Shown here one piece after another: positions 46,301 through 55,130 of a DNA stretch of 64,000 bases. A program made the position numbers and the translations under genes. The stretch lies in the NCBI GenBank assembly GCA_017460805.1, contig JAFUAF010000028.1:1-64000 (forward strand), read 5' to 3'. This DNA is from Bacillota bacterium (GTDB lineage Bacteria > Bacillota > Clostridia > Lachnospirales > CAG-274). Below the pieces are notes generated by a model, which saw only the letters and a program-made list of their open reading frames with translations, had not been told where the DNA came from and ran no database searches. The number at the start of each line of letters is the position of its first letter. Position 1 is the first letter of the stretch.

Positions 46301-48170
46301 AAACACTTCTCAGCACTATGTAGGCATCCGTTCATTACGTGTACAAAACAGAACGGCTACATGGAACGGCGCACAGAAAGTGCTTGACACGGCGACATTT
46401 GTACCCGGCAATTCCTACAGCTTCAGCGCAAATGTAAAATACCCGAGCGGCAATGCAACAGAGCCTTTCTATCTTAAATTGCAGTATTCTGCGGGCGGCA
46501 CGACACATTATGCAACTATCGCGGAAGCGACAGTACAAAAAGACACATGGACACAGCTTGCAAACAAAAACTTTACCATTCCTTCGGGTGCTTCCAACCT
46601 CTACCTTTATGTAGAAACGGGCAGCACTACCTGTGATTACTTTATGGACGAAGTTATCGCCGCAAAGGCAGGCACAAGCATCAGCGGCGCAGGCAGCGGC
46701 AGCGCAGGCAGTTCAAACACAAATACAAACACCAATACACAGGTCACAAACACACCCGACAAAAACGCTATGAACAGCCTGTTTTCAGGTGTAAATCCGG
46801 GTTGGAGCTTTAAAAACAGCTCAAACAACAACCCTCTTTACACACAGCGTTTCGGTGCAGACCCGGGTGTTATGGAATACAACGGCAGAGTTTATGTTTA
46901 CATGACAAACGACGTGCTGGAGTATGACAGCAACGGCAAGATAAAGGAAAATTCCTTTGCCAAGATAAACAAAATAAATATTCTTTCTTCCGACGATATG
47001 GTAAACTGGACAGACCACGGCGCAGTTCAGATAGCGGGCTCAAACGGCGCTGCTAAGTGGGCGACCTGCTCATGGGCTCCCTGCGCGGCACACAAGACCA
47101 TAAACGGAAAAGAAAAATTCTTTATGTATTTCTGCAACGGCGGCAACGGCGTAAGTGTTGTTACATCCGACAGCCCCACAGGCCCGTGGACAGATCCACT
47201 CGGACACGCTCTTATTACAAGAAATACGGCTAACTGCGGCAATGTAACATGGCTTTTCGACCCCGCTGTTATGGTGGATAAGGACGGCACGGGCTACCTT
47301 TGCTTCGGCGGCGGCGTTCCCTCGGGCAAGGAGTCTAATCCGGGCACTGCAAGAATAGTAAAGCTCGGCAGCGATATGATAAGCCTTGCAGGCACACCTC
47401 AGACACTCAATCCTCCTTATCTTTTCGAGGATTCGGGTATCAACAGAATAGGCAATAAGTATTACTACACATACTGCTCGAACTTCAATACTTCGGGCAA
47501 CCCCTACGGCATGGGCGGCGGCTGCATCCAGTACATGGTAGCAGACAGTCCTATGGGTCCGTATACATACGGCGGACAGCTTCTCGGCAGCACCTACGGC
47601 ATTGACGGCCGCGGCGGCAACAACCACCACTCACTTGTAGAGCTTAACGGAAAGCTTTATATCTTCTACCATACAAGACTTATGGAAGATGTATACAATA
47701 TTTCCGCAAGTGCAGGCGGTTACAGAAGCCCTATGGTAAATGCGGTAACACTTAACGGCACAAAGTTTAACCAGGTAAGCGGCAACAAGACGGGCGTATC
47801 TCAGCTTAAAACCTTGAATCCTTATTCCAAGGTGCAGGCCGAGACTATCAGCCGTCAGAGCAGCGTAAGCGTAAGCGGCACAGGCGACACGGCCGTAACC
47901 GATATTCAAAAAGGCGACTGGATCGGTGTTAAGGGCGTGAACTTCTCCAAGGGCACATCCAAGCTTACCGTAAGAGCAAAATCATCTTCGGGCGCGGCTA
48001 TCAAGGTATGCACGGGCAGCGAAAGCGGCAGCGCGATAGGTTATGTACAAGTACCTGCGGGCAGCAGCTACAGCGAGATCACAGTACCCGTTGACAACAT
48101 CAGCGGTACAAAAGACCTCTACTTTGTATTCAGCGGCGGCGTTGATTTTGATTATTGGTATTTCTCCTGA
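43329..48170 (+). CDS. Modular xylanase: CBM - GH10 - CBM - GH43 - CBM6
   Basis: A 1613-residue secreted enzyme. Signal peptide (about 1-31); CBM22/CBM4_9-like module (34-168); GH10 endoxylanase (about 180-535) with MRGHTMVWYSQTPQWFF, acid/base Glu in YDICNECISDD and nucleophile Glu in EVHISELDID. A second CBM22-like module (about 568-725), an Asn-rich linker, an unassigned beta module (about 780-925) and a near-duplicate CBM (about 968-1125) follow. Then comes GH43 (about 1150-1480; GADPGVMEYNGRVYVYM, TWLFDPAVMVDKDGTG) and a CBM6-like C-terminus (VQAETISRQS ... VDFDYWYFS). It would cleave xylan and trim its side chains or ends. There is no dockerin or wall anchor. Confidence 0.93.
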   Translation: MKFKRFAAFVTAAMCFGGTFSGIGMSNVFAAVSNDFEYSYEGWCANGSAVLAMDAQGADGSNAMVVTNRISGKDGAVSEKGFYLDGGVKYNYSVKVKSVQDDTFYLTLRWYDEKTGEYSSKVIAEKTVKAGEWSELSAKYKTPDGTINQTLFITSDNAGDFAFDDVQITYRDDGTTVYAADKGLKDAFARYFKVGTAVPASLMSNSKATAIILKDFNSVTCENELKPDATLAQWKCSGDNVGVQIGSGAAAIMDFCQKNNIGMRGHTMVWYSQTPQWFFKEGYNANNNWVSKSTMDKRMESYIKNMFSTIKSQYPNLNLYCYDICNECISDDSNRTKYNGGSRVPGFGNGQSPWVKVYGDNSFVEKAYTYARKYAPKGCKLFYNDYNEYWDHKRDSIYNMCKSLYSKGLLDGIGMQSHIAADGANGFTGINNYTKALQMYAGIGCEVHISELDIDIKTSSGNYSDYDQAQKYKAIFQAAMNVNNSGSKGKVTAVCVWGIDDAHSWVNMNNDAGSNPLLYNSSFQPKTAYNTLMGMVPSSQWGGSSSSGSNNSGSNNSGSSSSAAQPNSYGWYFDSTFESGTDGWQGRGAASLTSSSSEHYVGSKSLYVSGRTATWNGAQKSLDTATYVPGKAYSFSTNVKYTGGSSSEPFYLKLQYDANGKTNYATVAEATVQKGSWTQLANKNFTIPSGAGNMYLYVETGSTNCDYYMDETIVAVANTSITGAGGSSSSSNSGSSSNNNNNNNNNNNNNNNNSNTNNNTNNNTNTGNTTTGTKVSKSWNFSDTQFNGLRTITDSVTIDGIKILANSSKPVSVPSNPATLNGTTYQYCLALGGGGSTSYRSVAIPVSGSTVLKVTARSTGSETRTLAIVNDSAQQVGAINVTNALATGEVTINGNGTVYLYSTKSGINIYKLQIDTTGSVPGGSGNTNTNNNSNTNNNSNTNTNTNTNTNTNTNTNTNTSGEVNQYGWYFDNTFEAGKENWTGRGDAAISTNTSQHYVGIRSLRVQNRTATWNGAQKVLDTATFVPGNSYSFSANVKYPSGNATEPFYLKLQYSAGGTTHYATIAEATVQKDTWTQLANKNFTIPSGASNLYLYVETGSTTCDYFMDEVIAAKAGTSISGAGSGSAGSSNTNTNTNTQVTNTPDKNAMNSLFSGVNPGWSFKNSSNNNPLYTQRFGADPGVMEYNGRVYVYMTNDVLEYDSNGKIKENSFAKINKINILSSDDMVNWTDHGAVQIAGSNGAAKWATCSWAPCAAHKTINGKEKFFMYFCNGGNGVSVVTSDSPTGPWTDPLGHALITRNTANCGNVTWLFDPAVMVDKDGTGYLCFGGGVPSGKESNPGTARIVKLGSDMISLAGTPQTLNPPYLFEDSGINRIGNKYYYTYCSNFNTSGNPYGMGGGCIQYMVADSPMGPYTYGGQLLGSTYGIDGRGGNNHHSLVELNGKLYIFYHTRLMEDVYNISASAGGYRSPMVNAVTLNGTKFNQVSGNKTGVSQLKTLNPYSKVQAETISRQSSVSVSGTGDTAVTDIQKGDWIGVKGVNFSKGTSKLTVRAKSSSGAAIKVCTGSESGSAIGYVQVPAGSSYSEITVPVDNISGTKDLYFVFSGGVDFDYWYFS
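45537..45640 (+). repeat. AAC/AAT-rich repeat encoding an Asn linker
   Basis: Low-complexity aacaataac-type sequence encoding 16 Asn in a row, then mixed Asn/Thr. A similar tract (46110-46205) encodes Asn-Thr repeats. Both are inter-domain linkers in the xylanase and may vary in length by slippage. Confidence 0.85.
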
Positions 48171-48184
48171 TACCTAATAAATAA

Positions 48185-48220
48185 AAAAACTGTGGGATGT
48201 AAAGTTCCACAGTTTTTTTA
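48185..48220 (+). terminator. Xylanase terminator
   Basis: Stem aaactgtgg / ccacagttt with a T7 tract. Confidence 0.85.
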
Positions 48221-48328
48221 TGGGGATGTACGCGTACTATTTCAATAAAATATGTTGCAATTATTTTCATTGTATGTTATAATTCGTATAAATAAACATT
48301 ATATTTGAAAATAGGAAAGGATATATTT

Positions 48329-49099
48329 ATGAAAAATATAAAATCTCCGACAGGAACACACACACGTCCTCTGTTCCATATAATTATAAGTGTTATAAGT
48401 CTGTCGTGCGTTGGTGCATTATTGTTTTCGGTCGGTTATTTTTGCGGCTTCAAATCAAATGAAAAACATGAGCATGAAGAAGATGTTAAATTATGGAAAA
48501 AGGAACAGGAGATGTATACAGAAGGCGACATTGTTGTTTATGAACAGGAAAACGACAGATTTGGCTGGTTAGATAACAACAGGATAGAGCAAGTATATAG
48601 AACCGGAACAGGAGAGTATGATATTTCTATAGAAGATCCAAGGTACGAATCATTTGCAAATATAAAGTTTAGAGAAGTTTTTGACAGTCTGACTTTCCCC
48701 GAAGAGGATAAAAAGCCAATAAGCGGAAGGCAATGGACAATCGAAGAACTTCAGGACACAGAATTTGAATTTGTGGGTGAAAAAGAAATATATCAAGGCG
48801 ATGACCCCAATAAACCCATATATAAAGGCCGAACACTTGACATTTATATATGGGAGGATAAATGTATTGTTCCGCAATACACGCTTTACAGTAATGATGA
48901 CAACATATATGTGGCTAATATATATACAATAAAAACGGGCGAAAGATATATGTACCCCATTGCCTTAATGAGAAATCAGCCTAAGGGTGTCAGACCAGGT
49001 GGTAGTCTTATAAATCCAAAATATTATTTTTGTAAGGACGGCAGAATATTTTGTATATATAAGTTTTATAATAAATTGTATTGTCATAGATTAAACTGA
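48329..49099 (+). CDS. Single-pass membrane protein, function unknown
   Basis: About 256 residues. One N-terminal transmembrane helix (IIISVISLSCVGALLFSVGYF) and a large acidic external part (YEQENDRFGWLDNN, RQWTIEELQDTEFEFVGEKE, LDIYIWEDKCIVPQY). AT-rich compared with neighbours. Start at 48329 with RBS aggaaagga; the upstream ATG at 48305 has no RBS. No family recognised. Confidence 0.6.
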   Translation: MKNIKSPTGTHTRPLFHIIISVISLSCVGALLFSVGYFCGFKSNEKHEHEEDVKLWKKEQEMYTEGDIVVYEQENDRFGWLDNNRIEQVYRTGTGEYDISIEDPRYESFANIKFREVFDSLTFPEEDKKPISGRQWTIEELQDTEFEFVGEKEIYQGDDPNKPIYKGRTLDIYIWEDKCIVPQYTLYSNDDNIYVANIYTIKTGERYMYPIALMRNQPKGVRPGGSLINPKYYFCKDGRIFCIYKFYNKLYCHRLN

Positions 49100-49111
49100 G
49101 GCAGTATCAAT

Positions 49112-49148
49112 ACGGACGGCAGAGAACATATCTGCCGTCCGTATATTT
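49112..49148 (+). terminator. Terminator between convergent genes
   Basis: A 12-bp perfect stem acggacggcaga / tctgccgtccgt followed by atattttttat. Confidence 0.8.
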
Positions 49149-49149
49149 T

Positions 49150-50439
49150 TTATGCGGTCTGGATTATTTTTATTACATCAAGAATATCGGGATTTGCTTT
49201 GGTGTGGTCGGTTATTTTGGCGGCGTTGAGCTGGCCCTCGTCAAGTTCTGCCGTGCCGCTTAAATATTGAAGCAAAAGCAAGGCATCATCATCCATAACC
49301 ATATTGTCAAGATCGACATCGCCGTAGAGTATTTCTTCGGGCAGTTTTACATATGTGTTTTTGCCCGTATTAGCAATATAGGCGTTCGTGCCGTAACTCA
49401 ATCTTTCCGTGCTGCCTTTCAGTGCCCAGCCCGTTGTGCGGTTGGGAAGCCATGCGCTTCTTGTCACGTCATAGTACTTTTCGCCTATAGTCAGGCTTTC
49501 AAGCCTGTAGCAGCCGCTGAACATAGAACTTTCGCTGTTACGGCAGTTTGTTCTGTCAAAATTGCTCAGATCAAGGCTTTTCAGCTTTCGGCAGCCCGCA
49601 AACATACTGTTCATGGATGTGACTTTGCTCGTATCAAAACTGCTCAGGTCAATGCTTTCAAGCGAGAAGCAGTCCTCAAACATACTGCTCATTGATGTTA
49701 CATTGCTTGTGTTGAAATTTGTGACATCAAGTGTTTTTAATGACTTGCAGCCGCAGAACATTTGATTCATATAAACGGTATTCTGTGTTTTGAAACTGCC
49801 GAGGTCAAGACTTTCAAGCGAATAGCATTGATTGAACATACCCTCCATATCCTCGGTGTTTTCTGTGTTGAAATTGCTTATATCAAGCGTTTTAAGTTTG
49901 TGACAGTTGGCAAAGGCATAGCTCATGCTTTTTACTTTGCTTGTGAGGAAAGAGCTTAGATCAAGGGATTTCAGCGAGTGCATATCCGAGAACATATGTT
50001 TTATTGTTGTGACATTTCTTGTGTCAAAATTGCTTATGTCAAGCGTTTCAAGGGCATAGCAGCTTGTGAACATATAGCTCATGTCCTCGACGTTGGCAGT
50101 ATTAAAATCGCCGACATTGAGTAACCTTAAATTGTCACAGCCCGCAAACATGGTGTTCATATCCGTAACGGCGGAAGTGTCTGCACCCGTAAAGTCCATG
50201 CTTTCGGCTTTGAAATTATAAAACATATAAGAACAGTCTTTTGGAAAGACGGTATTGCCCGATGTCTTTACCGATTTGACAGCTGAATTATCGGCATAGG
50301 TGCTTGCTTCGTCGACCGTCAGAGTACCGCTTAATTTAAGTTCACCCGTTTGAGCGTTAAAATCAGTATCGGCATATACCGCCGTGCTCATGGCAAGTAC
50401 GGCAAATAACACCGTAAATGCCGTTTTAAATTTTTTCAT
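49150..50439 (-). CDS. BspA-like (DUF285) repeat surface protein with dockerin-like C-terminus
   Basis: A 429-residue secreted protein. Signal peptide (FKTAFTVLFAVLAMSTAVYA) then about nine BspA-type units of some 24 residues, each with a MF..C..LK.LD.S.F.T..V core (for example SLESIDLSSFDTSKVTSMNS). Such proteins bind host or matrix surfaces. The last 60 residues (YGDVDLDNMVMDDDALLLLQ, then a second degenerate segment ending in ILDVIKIIQTA) look like a dockerin type I pair of calcium-loop helices, suggesting docking on a cohesin. That call is inference. Confidence 0.82.
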   Translation of the reverse strand: MKKFKTAFTVLFAVLAMSTAVYADTDFNAQTGELKLSGTLTVDEASTYADNSAVKSVKTSGNTVFPKDCSYMFYNFKAESMDFTGADTSAVTDMNTMFAGCDNLRLLNVGDFNTANVEDMSYMFTSCYALETLDISNFDTRNVTTIKHMFSDMHSLKSLDLSSFLTSKVKSMSYAFANCHKLKTLDISNFNTENTEDMEGMFNQCYSLESLDLGSFKTQNTVYMNQMFCGCKSLKTLDVTNFNTSNVTSMSSMFEDCFSLESIDLSSFDTSKVTSMNSMFAGCRKLKSLDLSNFDRTNCRNSESSMFSGCYRLESLTIGEKYYDVTRSAWLPNRTTGWALKGSTERLSYGTNAYIANTGKNTYVKLPEEILYGDVDLDNMVMDDDALLLLQYLSGTAELDEGQLNAAKITDHTKANPDILDVIKIIQTA

Positions 50440-50541
50440 TGTATTTCCTCCCTGTTGTGTAAAATAATTCCATTAATGATTTAATTAACTGATATTATAC
50501 ATCTATATGGCAAAAAATACAATAGATTTTTAAAATATTGC

Positions 50542-51489
50542 CTACAGCCCCTCCAATTCAAGTGTGGGATTAAGGACGGCGTTTAATGCGCTTCCAATTA
50601 TATAGGAAAGATTTTCTATCACTTCGTCAACTTCTTTTGGAGTGACTATCATATTTTCGGTGTAGGGGTCGAGGATGCGGCGGATGAGGTCATATTTTTC
50701 CTCGCTGCCAAGGGTTTTAAGGGTGTCGAAAAAGGCGCTGTCGTGAGTTCTTATATCGTCAAGCATTATATCGAGGGTGTCGTTTACAAGGGTAGCGGCA
50801 TCCACGACAGTTGGTACGCCGATAGCGACAACGGGCACTCCGAGAGTTTTTTTATCGAGTGAGGGGCGCTGATTTCCTACACCTGCGCCCGGAGAAACGC
50901 CCGTGTCGGCAATTTGTATGGTAGAATTTACTCTGTCGGCGCGCCTTGCGGCAAGGCTGTCAACGGCGATCACAAGGTCGGGCTTTATATGCTCGGTTAT
51001 TCCTTTTATAATATCAAGCGTTTCTATACCCGTAATGCCCATAACACCGGGGCTTACGGCACTTATGCTGCGGATGTCACGGGGCATGGAGTCCATGATA
51101 TGCCTTGTGACCGTTATTCTCCCCGAGGTCTGCGGCCCTAGGGCATCGGCAGTAATACGGCGGTTTCCAAGCCCTGCGACAAGTACGGTCTTTGCCTGTG
51201 TCAGCACATCCAGCTTTAAAAGATATTTTTTAAGAAGTTCGGCTATGCGGCGGTGTGCGTCCTTGTCGTCAAGCTTCATATAGGGACTTTCTATGGTTAT
51301 ATAGCTGCCTTTCGGCTTTTCCATGACCTCTGCGCCCCTGTCTGTGGTTATTTTTACCAAGGTAACGGCGGTATCGGGCAGCATACAGTCCTCTTTTGTG
51401 ACTTTTATGCCGTCGGCGGCTTTTGCTTCGGCGGTCAGGCTCTCGGCAGCCTCAATGGCAAGGTCGGTGGAGGGAGAGAAGTTTTTCAT
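50542..51489 (-). CDS. gpr: Germination (spore) protease GPR
   Basis: A 315-residue atypical aspartic protease that degrades small acid-soluble spore proteins at germination; it is made as a zymogen and trimmed at the N-terminus. The STDLAIEAAESL segment matches the usual start of the family. VLVAGLGNRRITADALGPQT, GVMGITGIETLDIIKGI, VIAVDSLAARR and GAGVGNQRPSLDKKTLGVPV are diagnostic. RBS aaggatg. It lies divergently beside rpsT, the usual Firmicutes neighbourhood, and shows the organism makes spores. Confidence 0.95.
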   Translation of the reverse strand: MKNFSPSTDLAIEAAESLTAEAKAADGIKVTKEDCMLPDTAVTLVKITTDRGAEVMEKPKGSYITIESPYMKLDDKDAHRRIAELLKKYLLKLDVLTQAKTVLVAGLGNRRITADALGPQTSGRITVTRHIMDSMPRDIRSISAVSPGVMGITGIETLDIIKGITEHIKPDLVIAVDSLAARRADRVNSTIQIADTGVSPGAGVGNQRPSLDKKTLGVPVVAIGVPTVVDAATLVNDTLDIMLDDIRTHDSAFFDTLKTLGSEEKYDLIRRILDPYTENMIVTPKEVDEVIENLSYIIGSALNAVLNPTLELEGL

Positions 51490-51554
51490 AAAATATCATC
51501 CTTTGCGCTTTAATATTTTGTTATATTTTTTGAGATTTATTTCAAAATTATTCA

Positions 51555-51583
51555 TTGACTTTTAAAGTAATATCGGGTATAAT
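51555..51583 (+). promoter_or_regulatory. rpsT promoter
   Basis: TTGACT (51555-51560) and TATAAT (51578-51583), spacer 17. A small hairpin gatgtg / cacatc follows at 51605-51623 in the leader. Confidence 0.75.
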
Positions 51584-51696
51584 AAAGCTTGTGTTGATCG
51601 GGCAGATGTGATCGTTACACATCCAAAAACCCCTCTGAACCCCGGTCAAAGAATACTATTTAAAATATTGTTTGAGCTATTCGGGAGGATAATGTA

Positions 51697-51960
51697 ATGG
51701 CTAATATCAAATCGGCTAAGAAAAGAATTTTAGTTATCAATAAGAAAACAATGCGCAACAAGATGATCCGTTCGGGCGTCAAGACAGCTATCAAGAAGGT
51801 TCTTGCAGCTGTTTCGGCGGGCGACAAGGCTGCTGCACAGACAGCACTTGTAGGCGCAACAAAGGCTATCGACATGGCAGCAAGCAAGGGTGTTTACCAC
51901 AAGAACAATGCTGCCCGCAAGAAATCTCGTCTTGCTAAGGCCGTTAACAAAATCGCATAA
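51697..51960 (+). CDS. rpsT: 30S ribosomal protein S20
   Basis: An 87-residue basic protein: [20 protein letters not shown] at the N-terminus and [20 protein letters not shown] at the C-terminus are classic S20. RBS gggagga. Confidence 0.97.
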   Translation: MANIKSAKKRILVINKKTMRNKMIRSGVKTAIKKVLAAVSAGDKAAAQTALVGATKAIDMAASKGVYHKNNAARKKSRLAKAVNKIA

Positions 51961-52353
51961 TTTACTTCGGACGTTTCTGTTTTGTTACAGAAACGTTCTT
52001 TTTTTGTAATATTAATATAATATTGTTGTTATTGAATTATGCAATTTACTGTGGTAGAATGTACCTACAGCACCGAAAAAAGGCATATTTTAGGACAAAA
52101 CCCATAATTAGTATGTTAAATGTCTGATGCAACTATATATGGGATCGTCAAAATACGACGGTATTTTTGCAATAAGTTTGTAAAATGTGTCTAAAATAGT
52201 GCGCGCGCAAAAATCACATTACCTTAAATGTTACAAAATTGTTAAAATTATGTGGAGATGGTTGACAAACAGCCATTTTTTACGTATAATAATTTCGTAA
52301 TATTTATGTAACAATTTTTATTTAGCTAAAGAAACACAAAGGAGTGAGTCCCA
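51961..52353 (+). other. Intergenic region: rpsT terminator and promoter of the NlpC/P60 gene
   Basis: The rpsT terminator (51969-52005; stem acgtttctgt / acagaaacgt, T tract) is followed by about 250 bp of AT-rich sequence without a gene. A consensus promoter lies at the right end, TTGACA (52262-52267) and TATAAT (52285-52290), spacer 17. The leader is 60 nt, too short for a c-di-AMP riboswitch. Confidence 0.75.
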
Positions 52354-53556
52354 ATGGTCAGCTTTTTTAAAAAAGGCTTCTCGATTGGTTTGGCATTGGC
52401 ATTCGGTATCGCAGGCAACGCGTATGCCGCAACAAAAGGTATCATCAATGCCGATGACGTTAATATAAGAACACAGGCTTCAACTTCATCGGACGTGCTT
52501 AAGAGACTTTCAACGGGCGTTACCGTTACTGTAGCGGATAGTACGGGCGATTGGTACAAGCTTACAACCGCTGACGGCGGCACAGCATACGTTAAGCAGG
52601 ATTTCGTTACTCTTACACAGGCAGACACTGTTGTAGACGAGGAATTCATAAACATCCGCTCGGCTGCTGATATTTCATCAAGCGTTCTGGGTGTTGTAAG
52701 CAAAGGTCAGGTAATAACCGTTACCGGTGTTGAAGGCGACTGGTACACAGTTACCTATAACGGTCAGAAAGGCTATGTATACAATGACAATGTAGAGGGC
52801 GGCATGCTTGGTTACCTTGACGGCGTAACAGCCAAGGCAAAACCCGCAGCTGTACCTGCCGAACCTATTGCTGCTGCGGCAGATGTTGCAGGCGGCGACG
52901 GCGTTTATGTTGTTGTTACATCCACCTCTCTTAATCTCAGGGAGGAACCTACCACAGAATCGGATGTTATTGATTGTTTTGAAAACGGCTATGCATTCAG
53001 TATTGTCGGTGTTGCGGGCGAATGGATAAAGGTATCCGACGACGCAGGCAATATCGGTTATGTAAAGGCTGAATTCGTAAACTTTAAAAACGGCGCTAAA
53101 CCGGAAAATAATGTTACAATTTACGATGCACAGAGAGCATCTGTTGTCAACTATGAGAACGAAGCACCCGCTACCGTTAAGGCAGACCAGATGATAAGCT
53201 ACGCTAAGCAGTTTATCGGTACACCTTATGTGTACGGCGGTACAGACCTTACGGCAGGCGTTGACTGCTCGGGCTTTATTTATTCCGTATATCAGAACTT
53301 CGGCATCACACTTGACCGCCGTTCACGCGATCAGATAAATGACGGCGAACGTGTTGCAAAAGAAGATCTTCGCCCCGGCGACCTTATATTCTTTAACACA
53401 GGCGGCGAGTCGGAGATATCTCATGTTGGTATGTATATTGGCAACGGTGAGTATATACATTCAACAAACGGCGCTGCAAACGGTGTTACGATTTCGGACA
53501 TCAACAGCAACTATGCACTTAATACGTATGTTGGCGCAGCAAGAATAATTGACTGA
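52354..53556 (+). CDS. Secreted SH3b-NlpC/P60 peptidoglycan hydrolase
   Basis: A 400-residue exported endopeptidase. Signal peptide to about residue 26 (ALAFGIAGNAYA). Three bacterial SH3 domains follow (INADDVNIRTQASTSSDVLK; FINIRSAADISSSVLG; LNLREEPTTESDVIDCFENG). The C-terminal NlpC/P60 domain has the catalytic Cys in GVDCSGFIYSVYQNFG, and His in EISHVGMYIGNGEYIHSTNG. Substrate is expected to be the peptide stem of peptidoglycan. RBS aaaggag. Confidence 0.93.
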   Translation: MVSFFKKGFSIGLALAFGIAGNAYAATKGIINADDVNIRTQASTSSDVLKRLSTGVTVTVADSTGDWYKLTTADGGTAYVKQDFVTLTQADTVVDEEFINIRSAADISSSVLGVVSKGQVITVTGVEGDWYTVTYNGQKGYVYNDNVEGGMLGYLDGVTAKAKPAAVPAEPIAAAADVAGGDGVYVVVTSTSLNLREEPTTESDVIDCFENGYAFSIVGVAGEWIKVSDDAGNIGYVKAEFVNFKNGAKPENNVTIYDAQRASVVNYENEAPATVKADQMISYAKQFIGTPYVYGGTDLTAGVDCSGFIYSVYQNFGITLDRRSRDQINDGERVAKEDLRPGDLIFFNTGGESEISHVGMYIGNGEYIHSTNGAANGVTISDINSNYALNTYVGAARIID

Positions 53557-53581
53557 TAACCAATAAGAACATATAACCAAT

Positions 53582-53615
53582 ACCTGCGGCGAAATGCCGC
53601 AGGTTTTTCTTTTTT
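53582..53615 (+). terminator. Terminator of the NlpC/P60 gene
   Basis: A 9-bp perfect stem acctgcggc / gccgcaggt and a long T tract. Confidence 0.88.
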
Positions 53616-53652
53616 TTACCGTAAACCGCTGTTTTACGGTAAAAATTGCGTA

Positions 53653-53681
53653 TTGTATATTTTGGAGATATGTGTTATAAT
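53653..53681 (+). promoter_or_regulatory. Promoter of glmM-glmS-mtnN
   Basis: TTGTAT (53653-53658) and TATAAT (53676-53681), spacer 17. Confidence 0.7.
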
Positions 53682-53760
53682 TAGTAGATGATTATATATT
53701 GATGTATTTCCATGCAATTATAAAAGGGAAATTTACTTCGACAAAACAGGAGGCTTAACA

Positions 53761-55110
53761 ATGGGTAAATATTTCGGTACCGACGGTGTGCGCGGTGTTG
53801 CAAACACAGAACTGACCCCCGAGCTTGTATACAGGCTTGGACGCGCAGGCGCTTACGTGCTGACAAAGGAAACTAATCATAACGCTAAGATAATTGTGGG
53901 CATGGATACCCGTATATCGGGCGATATGCTGGAGGCGGCGCTTATTGCGGGTATATGCTCGGTAGGCGCACACGCAGTTAGCTTGGGCGTAGTCCCCACA
54001 CCGGCTGTTGCCTATCTTGTAAGAAAATATAACGCCGATGCAGGTGTAGTTATAAGTGCATCACATAACCCCGTTCAGGACAACGGTATCAAATTCTTTA
54101 ACTCTCAGGGCTTTAAGCTCCGTGATGAGCTGGAGCTTGAAATTGAGGAATATATGGACAGCAAGTTTGACACCATACCGCGTCCCTATGCAGAACAGGT
54201 CGGTGCAAGAGAAGTCTGCGATACGGCTATTGACGACTATGTGGATTTTGTGGTTTCCACGACCGATATAAAGCTTGACGGCATGAAGATAGTTATTGAC
54301 TGTGCAAACGGCGCTACATACAAGGCTGCACCCCTTGCATTCAACAGACTTGGGGCAGACCTTATCGCTATCCACCGCGAGCCCGACGGCACAAATATCA
54401 ACTTAAACTGCGGTTCTACTCACATGGAGAGCCTCTGTAAAGCCGTTGTTGAAAACGGCGCGGATATAGGCATTGCTTTTGACGGCGACGGCGACCGTTG
54501 CCTTGCCGTGGATTCAAACGGCGAAATGGTTGACGGTGACGTTATAATGGCTATCTGCGGCAATCACATGAAAGATACGGGCGTGCTTAAAAACGACACT
54601 ATTGTTGCAACGGTCATGAGCAACCTCGGTCTTTTTATCATGGGCGAGAAAAACAGCATCAATATAGAAAAAACAAAAGTAGGCGACAGATATGTTCTTG
54701 AACGTCTGCTTGAAAGGGGCGACTGCTTCGGCGGCGAACAGTCGGGCCATATAATCTTTTTTGACTACAACACAACGGGCGACGGCATTTTAACAGCTAT
54801 TCAGCTTCTTTCAACTCTTAAAAAGACCGACAAAAAGCTGGACGAGGCAAAGAACATTATGGAAGTTCTTCCTCAGGTACTTGTAAATGCGCGCGTTGAC
54901 AATAAAAAGAAGAAAGAATACCTCTCCAATGAAACTATACGTACCGAGATAGAAAAACTTGAAGCCAAGTTCTCGGGCGACGGCCGTGTTCTTATCCGTC
55001 CTTCCGGTACAGAACCCATTGTCCGCGTTATGATAGAGGGCAGGGATAAAAATGTACTTAAAGCCGAGGCGGAAAGACTTGCAAGACTGATAGAGGGTCT
55101 TTTGAACTAA
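53761..55110 (+). CDS. glmM: Phosphoglucosamine mutase
   Basis: A 449-residue alpha-D-phosphohexomutase converting GlcN-6-P to GlcN-1-P. Phospho-serine loop GVVISASHNPVQDNGIKFF, metal loop AFDGDGDRCLAVD, sugar-specificity loop GGEQSGHIIF, phosphate site RPSGTEPIVRVM. First gene of an operon with glmS (21 bp apart). Confidence 0.97.
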   Translation: MGKYFGTDGVRGVANTELTPELVYRLGRAGAYVLTKETNHNAKIIVGMDTRISGDMLEAALIAGICSVGAHAVSLGVVPTPAVAYLVRKYNADAGVVISASHNPVQDNGIKFFNSQGFKLRDELELEIEEYMDSKFDTIPRPYAEQVGAREVCDTAIDDYVDFVVSTTDIKLDGMKIVIDCANGATYKAAPLAFNRLGADLIAIHREPDGTNINLNCGSTHMESLCKAVVENGADIGIAFDGDGDRCLAVDSNGEMVDGDVIMAICGNHMKDTGVLKNDTIVATVMSNLGLFIMGEKNSINIEKTKVGDRYVLERLLERGDCFGGEQSGHIIFFDYNTTGDGILTAIQLLSTLKKTDKKLDEAKNIMEVLPQVLVNARVDNKKKKEYLSNETIRTEIEKLEAKFSGDGRVLIRPSGTEPIVRVMIEGRDKNVLKAEAERLARLIEGLLN

Positions 55111-55130
55111 TTTAAAAGGAGAACTAAACT

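Noticed and set aside
51990..52353. A c-di-AMP (ydaO-type) riboswitch before the NlpC/P60 gene
   Set aside because: The consensus promoter at 52262-52290 leaves only about 60 nt of leader, and the conserved ydaO motifs are not seen.
55111..55130. A glmS ribozyme
   Set aside because: Only 20 bp separate glmM and glmS; there is no room for the ribozyme.
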